DNA of 10,266 bases from an uncultured Caryophanales bacterium (lineage in GTDB: Bacteria; Bacillota_I; Bacilli_A; RF39; UBA660). The stretch lies in the NCBI GenBank assembly GCA_937897245.1, contig CALCBO010000039.1, forward strand, positions 1 through 10,266. The letters run 5' to 3'. Both the position numbers and the translations under genes were made by a program. The notes under the pieces were generated by a model. That model was not told the origin of the DNA, made no database searches, and was given only the letters and a program-made list of their open reading frames with translations. Below are positions 1-5,980 of the stretch, piece after piece (position 1 is the stretch's first letter; each line of letters opens with the position of its first letter).

Positions 1-97
1 GTAAATTAGTGCTTATTAATGCATATCCTAAACCTATTAATAGTAATAATCCTGCAAGTATTGTTCCACAAAACTTCTTTTTATTTCTTCTTTTCAT
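1..97 (-). CDS. N-terminus of a small exported or membrane-anchored protein (partial)
   Basis: Read leftwards, an ATG at 97-95 opens a frame of 32 codons that runs off the window edge. The peptide starts with a basic stretch (MKRRNKKK), then a hydrophobic core rich in Leu, Gly and Ile ending in GYALISTNL. This is a signal peptide or N-terminal anchor. The 'GYA-(L/I)-ST-L' ending resembles the N-termini of many secreted proteins of low-GC Firmicutes, including those of the SipW-dependent type, but that assignment is an inference from a short stretch. A purine-rich AGAGAGGGA lies 10-18 bases upstream and a strong promoter lies at 129-157. The mature protein is outside the window, so no function can be given. 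Confidence 0.7.
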   Translation of the reverse strand, partial: MKRRNKKKFCGTILAGLLLLIGLGYALISTNL

Positions 98-128
98 CGT
101 TTTCTATCCCTCTCTATTTTCTATCCTA

Positions 129-157
129 ATTATATAATGAGTAATCTCTTAAGTCAA
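129..157 (-). promoter_or_regulatory. Sigma-A type promoter for the left-edge gene
   Basis: On the minus strand there is TTGACT (157-152), a 17-base spacer, and TATAAT (134-129). This is near consensus for the housekeeping sigma factor. It points at the start codon at 97, giving a leader of about 25 bases. The insertion sequence begins 16 bases upstream of the -35 box. Confidence 0.75.
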
Positions 158-165
158 TTATTTTA

Positions 166-173
166 TCAAATAG
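166..173. repeat. Target site duplication, left copy (TCAAATAG)
   Basis: TCAAATAG directly abuts the left inverted repeat of the insertion sequence. An identical copy abuts the right inverted repeat at 1718-1725. A perfect 8-base direct repeat at both ends is the expected footprint of transposition. Confidence 0.9.
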
Positions 174-190
174 CAGTAAAAAAGAGTGAA
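174..190 (+). repeat. Left terminal inverted repeat of the insertion sequence
   Basis: CAGTAAAAAAGAGTGAA matches the reverse complement of 1701-1717 at 15 of 17 positions, with mismatches at positions 8 and 15. Similarity fades after about 17-20 bases. Confidence 0.85.
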
Positions 191-209
191 TTTTCTTCGC
201 AATCATTTT

Positions 210-240
210 TGATATAATTATTACATAATAAAAAGGTGGT
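210..240 (+). promoter_or_regulatory. Transposase promoter (extended -10) and ribosome binding site
   Basis: TGATATAAT at 210-218 is an extended -10 element (TGn-TATAAT). The -35 region at the usual distance is only AT-rich, with no good hexamer. AAGGTGGT at 233-240 is a Shine-Dalgarno sequence 8 bases before the ATG at 249, which fixes that start. Confidence 0.6.
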
Positions 241-248
241 ATGTAATA

Positions 249-1535
249 ATGAATAGAAAGCAAAGAAGAGAATTACGAAAAGATAAAAATTTAGTAATTG
301 AATTATACTCTATTATCAATAAATATCTTCCAGATTTATTTAATAAATTTGATAATCTATCTGATGTTAGACATCAATCATATATCACTTATAGTATGAA
401 AGTTATTTGTGTTACACGTCTTTTTGGCTTAATTTGTGGTCTTACATCTTTATCTACAATTTCTTCTGATTTTTTTAATACAGATTATTGTATTAAAAAT
501 ATTTCCTCCATTTGTAACTCGAATCTTTCCGAACTTCCTTATTGGGAAACTATTCAAGATGTTTTTATGAATCTTAAAATCTCTGAACTTAGAGATATTC
601 AAAAGTATATTGTAAAAGCACTAATTCGTTCTAAAATGTTTGATAAATATAGATTTAACGGTGCATTTCAATTATTATTTGATGGTACCGGTTTATCAAA
701 TCATGATTATAATTTAAATGGTAATTGTTTAAAAAGAAAACATAGTGATGGTAAAATTTCCTATTATAAGTATGTATTAGAATGTAAATTAGTTGTAGGG
801 AACATTGTTATTAGTCTTGATTCTGAGTTTATAGAAAATAATAATATGCTCACTGAAAAACAAAAACAAGATTGTGAAATCAAAGCCTTTAAGAGAATGG
901 TTAAACGGATTAAGAAAAATTATCCTAAATACATTTTTATTATTACAGGGGATGCTTTGTATGCCACTAATCCAATTATAAATATATGTAAGAAATATAA
1001 ATGAAAATATATATTTAATTTGAAACCTGATAGATTAAAAGAAATTAATAGTTCTTTTGAAGGAAATATAAAATTACTAAATGAAACTACGGTTTCAAAC
1101 TATTATCTTTCAAAAGGTATTAAATACAAAAATAATATAATAAATGCATTCAAATATATTGAAACCAAAAGGGAAAGAAGTACAACCTTTAGATACATAA
1201 GTAACATTGATATTAATGATTATAATATTAAAGAAGTAGTTGAATTAGGCAGAAGAAGATGGAAAATTGAAAATGAAGGATTTTACACACAAAAGCATAG
1301 AACATTTAATATTTCACACTTAAACAGTAGAAATGATAATTCTATGAAATGTCATTACTTCTTTATTCAATTTGCACATACCATTAGACAATTACTAGAA
1401 CAGGGAAATATACTAGTAAAATCATTAAAACTCAAAATAAAAGAAGTAAGCTCAACCCTTTTCAAAATGCTTACTTCCAAAACCACAGATCTTAATGAAA
1501 TTAATAAAAATTTTCAATTAAGATTTGATACTTAA
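249..1535 (+). pseudogene. DDE transposase interrupted by an in-frame TGA stop
   Basis: The frame from ATG 249 runs 251 codons to a TGA at 1002-1004 and continues in the same frame, with no other stop, to TAA at 1533-1535. Read through, the product is 428 residues. Catalytic motifs are spread over both parts: Asp145 in LLFDGTG, Asp235 in TGDALYA, and Glu341 in RRRWKIENEGF, the DDE triad of an RNase H-like transposase. The codon replaced by TGA (252) lies in KKYK-*-KYIFNLKPDR, where related transposases commonly have tryptophan before an aromatic/hydrophobic strand and 'LK', so TGG to TGA is the likely change. Two other tryptophans in the gene (codon 99 and the RRRWK motif) are TGG. The second half could restart at TTG 1020, but it would lack both Asp residues. 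The copy is therefore probably inactive by itself, and could still be moved by a transposase acting in trans. Confidence 0.88.
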
Positions 1536-1587
1536 ATTATAACTCAATTGTTCTTTGAAATCACTAATTATTTAAAAAAATTTTTTC

Positions 1588-1608
1588 AGACCTGTAAATA
1601 GGTCTTTT
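1588..1608 (+). terminator. Hairpin terminator after the transposase
   Basis: AGACCT (1588-1593), a 6-base loop, and AGGTCT (1600-1605) form a perfect 6-bp stem whose 3' arm runs into TTTC. It lies 52 bases after the transposase stop. The T-run is short, so termination may be partial. Confidence 0.5.
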
Positions 1609-1641
1609 CGTAGTGAAAGGAAAAAAAGAAAAATTGAGAAG

Positions 1642-1686
1642 AAAAAAATAGATAGAATGATTTTTTACCAAATTCTATCTATTTTT
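1642..1686. terminator. Perfect 15-bp hairpin near the right end of the insertion sequence
   Basis: 1644-1658 (AAAAATAGATAGAAT) and 1672-1686 are exact reverse complements with a 13-base loop. The A-tract on the left gives seven Ts in the minus direction, and the right arm ends in five Ts in the plus direction, so it can terminate both ways. It lies inside the element, 15 bases from the right inverted repeat. Its likely job is to block transcription entering from outside or leaving the element. Confidence 0.65.
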
Positions 1687-1700
1687 CAGTAAAAATTATT

Positions 1701-1717
1701 TTTACTCTTATTTACTG
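1701..1717 (-). repeat. Right terminal inverted repeat of the insertion sequence
   Basis: On the minus strand this reads CAGTAAATAAGAGTAAA and matches the left end in 15 of 17 positions. It is directly followed by the second TCAAATAG copy. Confidence 0.85.
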
Positions 1718-1725
1718 TCAAATAG
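1718..1725. repeat. Target site duplication, right copy (TCAAATAG)
   Basis: Exact repeat of 166-173, immediately outside the right inverted repeat. Confidence 0.9.
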
Positions 1726-1751
1726 TTATTATTTAACACATCATTATACAC

Positions 1752-1779
1752 AAAAAAATAGAGCTAATTAAAGTTCTAT
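1752..1779 (-). terminator. Terminator of the surface-protein operon
   Basis: On the minus strand, ATAGAACT (1779-1772), a 6-base loop, and AGCTCTAT (1765-1758) form an 8-bp stem with one A/C mismatch, followed by a run of Ts (1757-1752). It starts 5 bases after the stop codon of the membrane protein gene. Confidence 0.7.
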
Positions 1780-1783
1780 CTCA

Positions 1784-2362
1784 TTAATCTCTATCAAATT
1801 TCTTTTTAAAAAATATATACAGCCAATAAAAGCCAGTAAATAACAACCATAATACTAATATAAAATTACTAACTTGTACAAATGACAATATAGTATCATT
1901 TTTATATATATTAGGAACATCTAATAAATCTACTCCATCATAAGTAGCTAAAGCCATAAAGGACATAAAAAAGAAATATAAAATACTAAAGAATAAATAA
2001 TTTATTACTTTTTTAAAATAACTAATCTTTTTACTAAATAAAGTCCAAAGTATCATTGCTGTTACAAATATAATTATAAAAAAATAAGCTATAGTAGAAG
2101 GAAAATAAATATAATTCATTACTGCTTTAGTAAAAGAATCTATACATGTTTGAACATAAGAATTATAACTTATAAATATTCCTATAACATAACCTACATA
2201 TATACCAATCGCAATTATTTGAACAAATCTATTATTTCTTTTTAAATTAATTATTAATATAACAAATAAAAGAACGCTTAAGATAAACATTTCAATAGAT
2301 AAAAAAGAAGAGAATATATATTTTATAATTATTCCCAACTTTCCTAACAAAGATAAATTCAT
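1784..2362 (-). CDS. Five-helix integral membrane protein of unknown function
   Basis: This 192-residue protein has about five hydrophobic helices, roughly at residues 18-40, 46-66, 87-109, 119-141 and 160-184. Basic loops occur (KRNNR at 41-45, KK near 111-118, KKK near the C-terminus) and the tail is a short charged KKKFDRD. I do not recognise a family, and no catalytic motif stands out. ATG 2362 is preceded by GAAGGTGA at good spacing and lies 14 bases after the sortase stop, so it is the third gene of the adhesin-sortase operon and is followed by its terminator. The context suggests a role linked to the cell envelope or to display of the adhesin, but that is inference only. The pre-insertion map shows it was the last gene before an independent promoter. 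Confidence 0.8.
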   Translation of the reverse strand: MNLSLLGKLGIIIKYIFSSFLSIEMFILSVLLFVILIINLKRNNRFVQIIAIGIYVGYVIGIFISYNSYVQTCIDSFTKAVMNYIYFPSTIAYFFIIIFVTAMILWTLFSKKISYFKKVINYLFFSILYFFFMSFMALATYDGVDLLDVPNIYKNDTILSFVQVSNFILVLWLLFTGFYWLYIFFKKKFDRD

Positions 2363-2376
2363 CCTATCACCTTCTT

Positions 2377-3042
2377 CTAGCCAATCAATTCCGCTACATA
2401 TACAGTTTGAGCATAGTCATTATCTTTTGTACAGGTAATCAATGTTAAACAAGTTCTATCATAATTTCTTCTTAATGATACTACACCAGTCTTAGGTACT
2501 TCATATATATTAACTAGCTGATATTCATATCTTCTTCCTAAATATGTAATATAAGCCATATCTCCAACTTCTAATCGATAAAGAAAAGCAAAATAAGATA
2601 TATAAGCATCTCCTGAATGAGCCATTAGTATTAGGTTACCATTCTCTACATCTGGTAGAGTAGAACCTCCTACCATTGATACATTATACTGTATATTATT
2701 ATATCTTGAATCAACGTTATAAAAACCCCTTTTTAAACCAATTTTTGGTATTTCCAATACTCCTAAATATTTACTATAATCAACTACATAATTTTCAGTT
2801 TCTTCTGAAGAATCAATATTTTCAGCCATAGGTACATTTTCTATGACATCTTCATTTTTTACTTCTTCAGGAACTACATCCATCATCGCTATTCTCATAT
2901 CAGAATATATTTGATCTTTCATTTTAATAAAGTAATTCCAAAATAAAGAAATAAAACCAAAAAAAATAAGGAAAGAGCCAATTAATAATATATGGCTCTT
3001 TTTAAATTTATTGTTTATTTTTAACTGGTTTAGCATTCGCAT
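2377..3042 (-). CDS. Sortase (cysteine transpeptidase), lacking the usual C-terminal arginine
   Basis: From ATG 3042 the product is 221 residues. It has a short basic N-terminus, one membrane helix (about 18-38), an acidic linker (about 55-85), and a sortase domain starting near YLGVLEIPKIGL. The catalytic His lies in ILMAHSG (residue 142) and the catalytic Cys in TLITCTKDN (residue 204). In known sortases an Arg follows on the next strand; here the matching place reads DYAQTVYVAEL, with Gln212, and there is no Arg at all after the Cys. Sortases join surface proteins to the wall at LPxTG-like motifs outside the membrane. The start lies inside the end of the adhesin gene: ATG 3042 or ATG 3036 both keep the membrane helix, neither has a strong ribosome site, so coupling to adhesin translation is likely. 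A TTG at 3072 would add 10 residues. The sortase class cannot be settled by eye. Confidence 0.85.
   Translation of the reverse strand: MRMLNQLKINNKFKKSHILLIGSFLIFFGFISLFWNYFIKMKDQIYSDMRIAMMDVVPEEVKNEDVIENVPMAENIDSSEETENYVVDYSKYLGVLEIPKIGLKRGFYNVDSRYNNIQYNVSMVGGSTLPDVENGNLILMAHSGDAYISYFAFLYRLEVGDMAYITYLGRRYEYQLVNIYEVPKTGVVSLRRNYDRTCLTLITCTKDNDYAQTVYVAELIG
2959..3001 (-). promoter_or_regulatory. Terminator-like hairpin between adhesin and sortase (candidate attenuator)
   Basis: Right after the adhesin stop (3010-3008), the minus strand forms a perfect 9-bp stem, AAAGAGCCA (3001-2993) with TGGCTCTTT (2980-2972), loop 12 bases. Five bases further is a run of eight Ts (2966-2959). The structure lies within the early codons of the sortase. 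It could stop a fraction of transcripts so that the adhesin is made in excess of the sortase, or protect the adhesin message end. The 5-base gap before the T-run weakens it as a terminator. Confidence 0.5.
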
Positions 3043-4234
3043 AAACAATACCAACACCACATAATAATACAATTAATCCGACAAAGTAAACTGTTTGAGC
3101 TTTATTCATACCAGTATCAGGAGCTCCAACAAATTCAATTGATACTCCTTCAGCAATATTCTTAGTAGCTCCTGTTACAGAAACAACTCTTTGTTTAGCC
3201 CCTTGAGAAGAATCAGCAATTTCATAAAAACTTCCTGCTAAAGTATCAAAATGACCTGTAACATTTACTTTTAATTCTTGAACAGATTGAGTTACTTTAT
3301 CAACTGGAACTCTAACATAAAATTTAGTTGTTTTAGGAACTCCAGTCATTGATGAAATTGGATTACCATTCTCATCTACTACAATTGCTCCTTCTACTCC
3401 AGATAATGAAATATCATATGATTGTAAGAAATCTGCTGGTGTACCAACTACAGAAATTATTGGTGATTGATAAAATTTACCATCATCAGTCTTTGAAATT
3501 TCTCCATCTGCTTTAGTTACTGCTAATAGTCTAGAACTAGATGCTTCATCAGCACTCTTAACTAAACTTTCAATTTTTGCATATACACCTGTAGCTGAAA
3601 CAGATCCAACTGAACTTCCATCAGGTCCTGCAATATCAAATACTGTAGCATTTTTAATATTATTAATTTCAGTTTCTGTTAAGGCATGTGCTGCAACTCC
3701 AGGATTCTTTGCATTTTGATATAACCAAATTGCAACTTGAGTTGCCCATACTTCAACATATTTTTCATAAGCTGCATCAATCTCAACACCATTTAAGATT
3801 TTCTTTCCATTTACCATACTGTTATTTAAGATATATAAGAAACCATAATCATCTATATCTTGATATTTCTTATATTGAACAACTGTATCAGGAATTGGAA
3901 TAGTATGCTCTATACAAAATACCGGATTTGCTCCATTTTCATCAGAAGCTAATAATGAAACTGGAAAAGTAGTACTTGAATCTCCACCTGAACCAGCGGC
4001 TCTTCCATCAACTCTACCTACTTTATGAAAATCAAAAGTATCACCAGTAAGCCCAGCTGGTGCTGCATAACTAACACCTGTTCCTTGTATATTTGACATT
4101 CCAAATGCCACTAAAGATACTAACGCAAATGCCGCTACAACAAAAGATAAAACTACAGAAACATCCCAAACACTTTTTTTCTGTTGTTTATTTTGTTGTT
4201 TTCTTTGTTCTTCTTCCATATATATTTTTTCCAT
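3008..4234 (-). CDS. Thioester-domain (TED) surface adhesin with APDTG sorting signal
   Basis: This 408-residue protein has a charged N-terminus rich in Glu, Lys and Gln, a hydrophobic segment (about 24-46) and a likely signal peptidase site after SYA (57). Cys107 in VFCIEH and Gln166 in ATQVAIW fit the Cys/Gln pair of Gram-positive thioester domains, which form an internal Cys-Gln thioester that can bind host or surface targets covalently. Residues about 230-365 look like one or two beta-rich stalk domains. The C-terminus carries a sorting signal, GAPDTG (370-375), then a membrane segment (about 382-398) and a basic tail (KPVKNKQ). The motif has Ala instead of Leu in LPxTG. ATG 4234 is preceded by AAGGTGAG and by an extended -10 promoter. 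The next gene encodes a sortase, the probable anchoring enzyme. The thioester bond and the target are inferred, not seen. Confidence 0.85.
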   Translation of the reverse strand: MEKIYMEEEQRKQQNKQQKKSVWDVSVVLSFVVAAFALVSLVAFGMSNIQGTGVSYAAPAGLTGDTFDFHKVGRVDGRAAGSGGDSSTTFPVSLLASDENGANPVFCIEHTIPIPDTVVQYKKYQDIDDYGFLYILNNSMVNGKKILNGVEIDAAYEKYVEVWATQVAIWLYQNAKNPGVAAHALTETEINNIKNATVFDIAGPDGSSVGSVSATGVYAKIESLVKSADEASSSRLLAVTKADGEISKTDDGKFYQSPIISVVGTPADFLQSYDISLSGVEGAIVVDENGNPISSMTGVPKTTKFYVRVPVDKVTQSVQELKVNVTGHFDTLAGSFYEIADSSQGAKQRVVSVTGATKNIAEGVSIEFVGAPDTGMNKAQTVYFVGLIVLLCGVGIVYANAKPVKNKQ

Positions 4235-4261
4235 ATAAATCTCACCTTACCTTATACTACT

Positions 4262-4270
4262 ATTATACCA
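4262..4270 (-). promoter_or_regulatory. Extended -10 promoter of the adhesin operon
   Basis: TGGTATAAT (4270-4262 on the minus strand) is an extended -10 element 27 bases upstream of the adhesin start. The -35 region is poor (TTTGCT with a 16-base spacer), as is common with extended -10 promoters. It lies in the 62-base gap after the phosphorylase gene, so the adhesin operon has its own start even if some transcripts read through. Confidence 0.6.
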
Positions 4271-4296
4271 TGATTTAAAAAAAAGCAAACATTTTT

Positions 4297-5523
4297 TTAC
4301 GCAATTGTAAAAATTTTGTCATATTCAATGTCAACATCCTTATCTCCCATATACATAACTGCTAGAACATCACCTTTTTTTACCTTATCACCAACTAATT
4401 TATTTAATCTTACTCCTACTGTATAATCTATCTTATCTTGAATATTTTTCTTTCCAGCTCCAAGTTCTAATGATACTTTACCTAATTCTAAAGCATTAAT
4501 TTTTTGTATAACCCCACTACTTCTAGCACATATTCTACGCATTTTAGAACTAACTTTTATTTTCTCAATATTTCCCTTTTGAGCCTTAACCATCTCTAAG
4601 AATTTCTCATAAGCAGAATTATCAGCAATACTCTTTTTTACTAGTCCTAAAGCTTTATTTTTTGGTATTTCTAACCCCATACTAACCATTTCACTAGCAA
4701 GGTCATAACATAACTCTACTAAATTATTATCTTTTTCTTTTCCCTTTAAAATATCCATTGCTTCTAATACTTCTAAACTATTTCCAATATTTTTACCTAA
4801 AGGAGTATTCATATTACTTATTATACAACGTACTTCTCGATGATAAACCTTTCCTATTTTTATCATTAATTTTTTTAATTCAAAAGCTTCCTTTAATGTT
4901 CTTAATAATGCTCCATTACCAACTTTAATATCAATTAGTATTTTATCTGATCCACCTGCTATCTTTTTACTCATAATACTAGAAGCAATTAAAGGAATAG
5001 AAGATACTGTAGCAGTCACATCCCTTAAAGCATATATAACTTTATCCATTGGTACTAAAGAAGCAGTTTGTCCAGTAACTACTAGGCCTATATCATGTAC
5101 TTGTTTAATTATTTCTTCATCACTTAAATTAATTCTATATCCTGGAATACTCTCAAGTTTATCTATTGTACCCCCAGTATATCCAAGTCCTCTACCACTC
5201 ATTTTAATAACTGGTATTCCTATACTAGCAACAATTGGAGCTACTACTAAAGTTGTTTTATCACCTATTCCTCCAGTTGAATGCTTATCTACTTTTATTC
5301 CTGGAATATCTGAAAAATCTAATATATCTCCACTATCAATAAATATTTTAGTAAGAGCAAAAATCTCTTCATCAGTCATTCCATTAATACAAATAGCCAT
5401 TAATAAACTAGACATTTGATAATCTGGAACTTCTCCATTCAAATATCCATTAAATATAATATCTAACTCTTTATAAGACAACTCTTTACCAATTCTCTTT
5501 TTATTAATAATATCTAATATCAT
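4297..5523 (-). CDS. pdp: Pyrimidine-nucleoside phosphorylase
   Basis: This cytoplasmic salvage enzyme splits thymidine, deoxyuridine or uridine with phosphate into the base and (deoxy)ribose 1-phosphate. The 408-residue protein shows the family hallmarks: phosphate-binding KVDKHSTGG (77-85), the signature SGRGLGYTGGTIDKLE (109-124), YALRDVT (164-170) with the substrate Arg167, SSIMSKKIA (181-189) with Lys for base binding, and the C-terminal LELGAGKKN region. Members from Bacillus are about 433 residues; this one ends at IFTIA, about 25 residues earlier, which looks like a natural shorter end since nothing in the DNA indicates a frameshift. ATG 5523 overlaps the stop of the acetyltransferase gene by four bases (ATGA), with AAAGGAA upstream. 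The exact base specificity (thymidine only or both pyrimidines) cannot be read from the sequence. Confidence 0.93.
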   Translation of the reverse strand: MILDIINKKRIGKELSYKELDIIFNGYLNGEVPDYQMSSLLMAICINGMTDEEIFALTKIFIDSGDILDFSDIPGIKVDKHSTGGIGDKTTLVVAPIVASIGIPVIKMSGRGLGYTGGTIDKLESIPGYRINLSDEEIIKQVHDIGLVVTGQTASLVPMDKVIYALRDVTATVSSIPLIASSIMSKKIAGGSDKILIDIKVGNGALLRTLKEAFELKKLMIKIGKVYHREVRCIISNMNTPLGKNIGNSLEVLEAMDILKGKEKDNNLVELCYDLASEMVSMGLEIPKNKALGLVKKSIADNSAYEKFLEMVKAQKGNIEKIKVSSKMRRICARSSGVIQKINALELGKVSLELGAGKKNIQDKIDYTVGVRLNKLVGDKVKKGDVLAVMYMGDKDVDIEYDKIFTIA

Positions 5524-5927
5524 ATAATTTCCTTTCTATAAATATCCGAATCTCTTTTAATATAATTACAATTCTCATATAATTTATGAGCAGCTATTCT
5601 AAATCTACTACAAGTAAGTTCTAAATAACTTACTCCCATTTCTTTAGAAACTTTATCTACATAATTCATTAATTCTTTTCCAAGTCCTAATCCTCTATAC
5701 TTTTCTTTAACACAAACATAATCTACATGAACATAATTAATCTCTTTTATCGGATTAAATATCTTAGTAAGTAAAGCATATCCAGCTACTTCATTATCAA
5801 TACATACAACTATTTCTTGATAATTATCATCAGTAAAATTATTCTTAGTAACTGAAAAAGCCTCTTGTAATAACTCATTAACTTTCTCTAAATCTTCTTC
5901 CTGATATTTTCTAACTGTAATATTCAA
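5520..5927 (-). CDS. GNAT family N-acetyltransferase
   Basis: This 135-residue single-domain protein belongs to the Gcn5-related acetyltransferases, which move an acetyl group from acetyl-CoA to an amine. The acetyl-CoA loop is seen in KYRGLGLGKELM (76-87), matching the (R/Q)xxGx(G/A) pattern after the strand VHVDYVCV. The C-terminal AAHKLYENCNYIKR (112-125) is the usual 'A..lYek.GF' element. The substrate cannot be told. The start is TTG at 5927-5925, chosen because AGGTAGGTGGT lies at the right distance and the protein begins as GNATs normally do. The gene is first in a two-gene operon and ends in TGA that overlaps the start of the phosphorylase, so the two are translationally coupled. A functional link to nucleoside salvage is possible but not shown. 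Confidence 0.88.
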   Translation of the reverse strand: MNITVRKYQEEDLEKVNELLQEAFSVTKNNFTDDNYQEIVVCIDNEVAGYALLTKIFNPIKEINYVHVDYVCVKEKYRGLGLGKELMNYVDKVSKEMGVSYLELTCSRFRIAAHKLYENCNYIKRDSDIYRKEII

Positions 5928-5952
5928 ACTACCACCTACCTTATTTATCTCA

Positions 5953-5980
5953 ATTATATCAAAATCTAGAAAAAAAACAA
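5953..5980 (-). promoter_or_regulatory. Promoter of the GNAT-pdp operon
   Basis: TGATATAAT, with its -10 hexamer at 5958-5953, is an extended -10 element; TTGTTT (5980-5975) sits 16 bases upstream as a moderate -35. The -35 overlaps the T-run and last stem bases of the ssb terminator, so the terminator and promoter share DNA. Confidence 0.6.

Larger units (their letters stand above)
174..1717 (+). mobile_element. Complete insertion sequence, 1544 bp, with terminal repeats and 8-bp target duplication
   Basis: The element is bounded by imperfect terminal inverted repeats starting CAGTAAA (174-190 and, inverted, 1701-1717; 15 of 17 positions match) and flanked by a perfect 8-bp direct repeat. 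It carries one transposase gene in the plus direction with its own promoter, and two hairpin terminators between the gene and the right end. Removing the element and one TCAAATAG copy rejoins the terminator of the surface operon (1752-1779) with the promoter at 129-157, a normal compact intergenic region on the minus strand. The transposase belongs to the DDE type; I cannot assign the ISfinder family with certainty. The intact duplication suggests a fairly recent insertion, although the transposase carries a nonsense codon. Confidence 0.9.

Noticed and set aside
1002..1004. TGA read as tryptophan (alternative genetic code, as in Mycoplasma)
   Set aside because: The acetyltransferase gene and the unknown suf-operon gene end in TGA placed exactly at operon junctions, and every Trp codon I checked in intact genes is TGG. 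No conserved gene here contains an in-frame TGA.
1020..1535. Separate second gene starting at TTG 1020
   Set aside because: It is in the same frame as the upstream part, has no ribosome site, and contains only the last third of a DDE transposase. It is the downstream part of the broken gene.
1572..1586. A/T palindrome TTTAAAAAAATTTTTT as part of the element end
   Set aside because: Simple AT-rich sequence well inside the true ends, which are fixed by the inverted repeats and the target duplication.
3688..4278. Plus-strand open frames opposite the adhesin gene
   Set aside because: They lie antisense to a well-supported gene, have no ribosome sites and give low-complexity peptides rich in Leu, Gln and Phe.
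4276..4302. Terminator after the phosphorylase gene
   Set aside because: There is a run of eight Ts on the minus strand, but the stem before it is only about five pairs with a bulge. Some read-through into the adhesin operon is possible, so no terminator was called.
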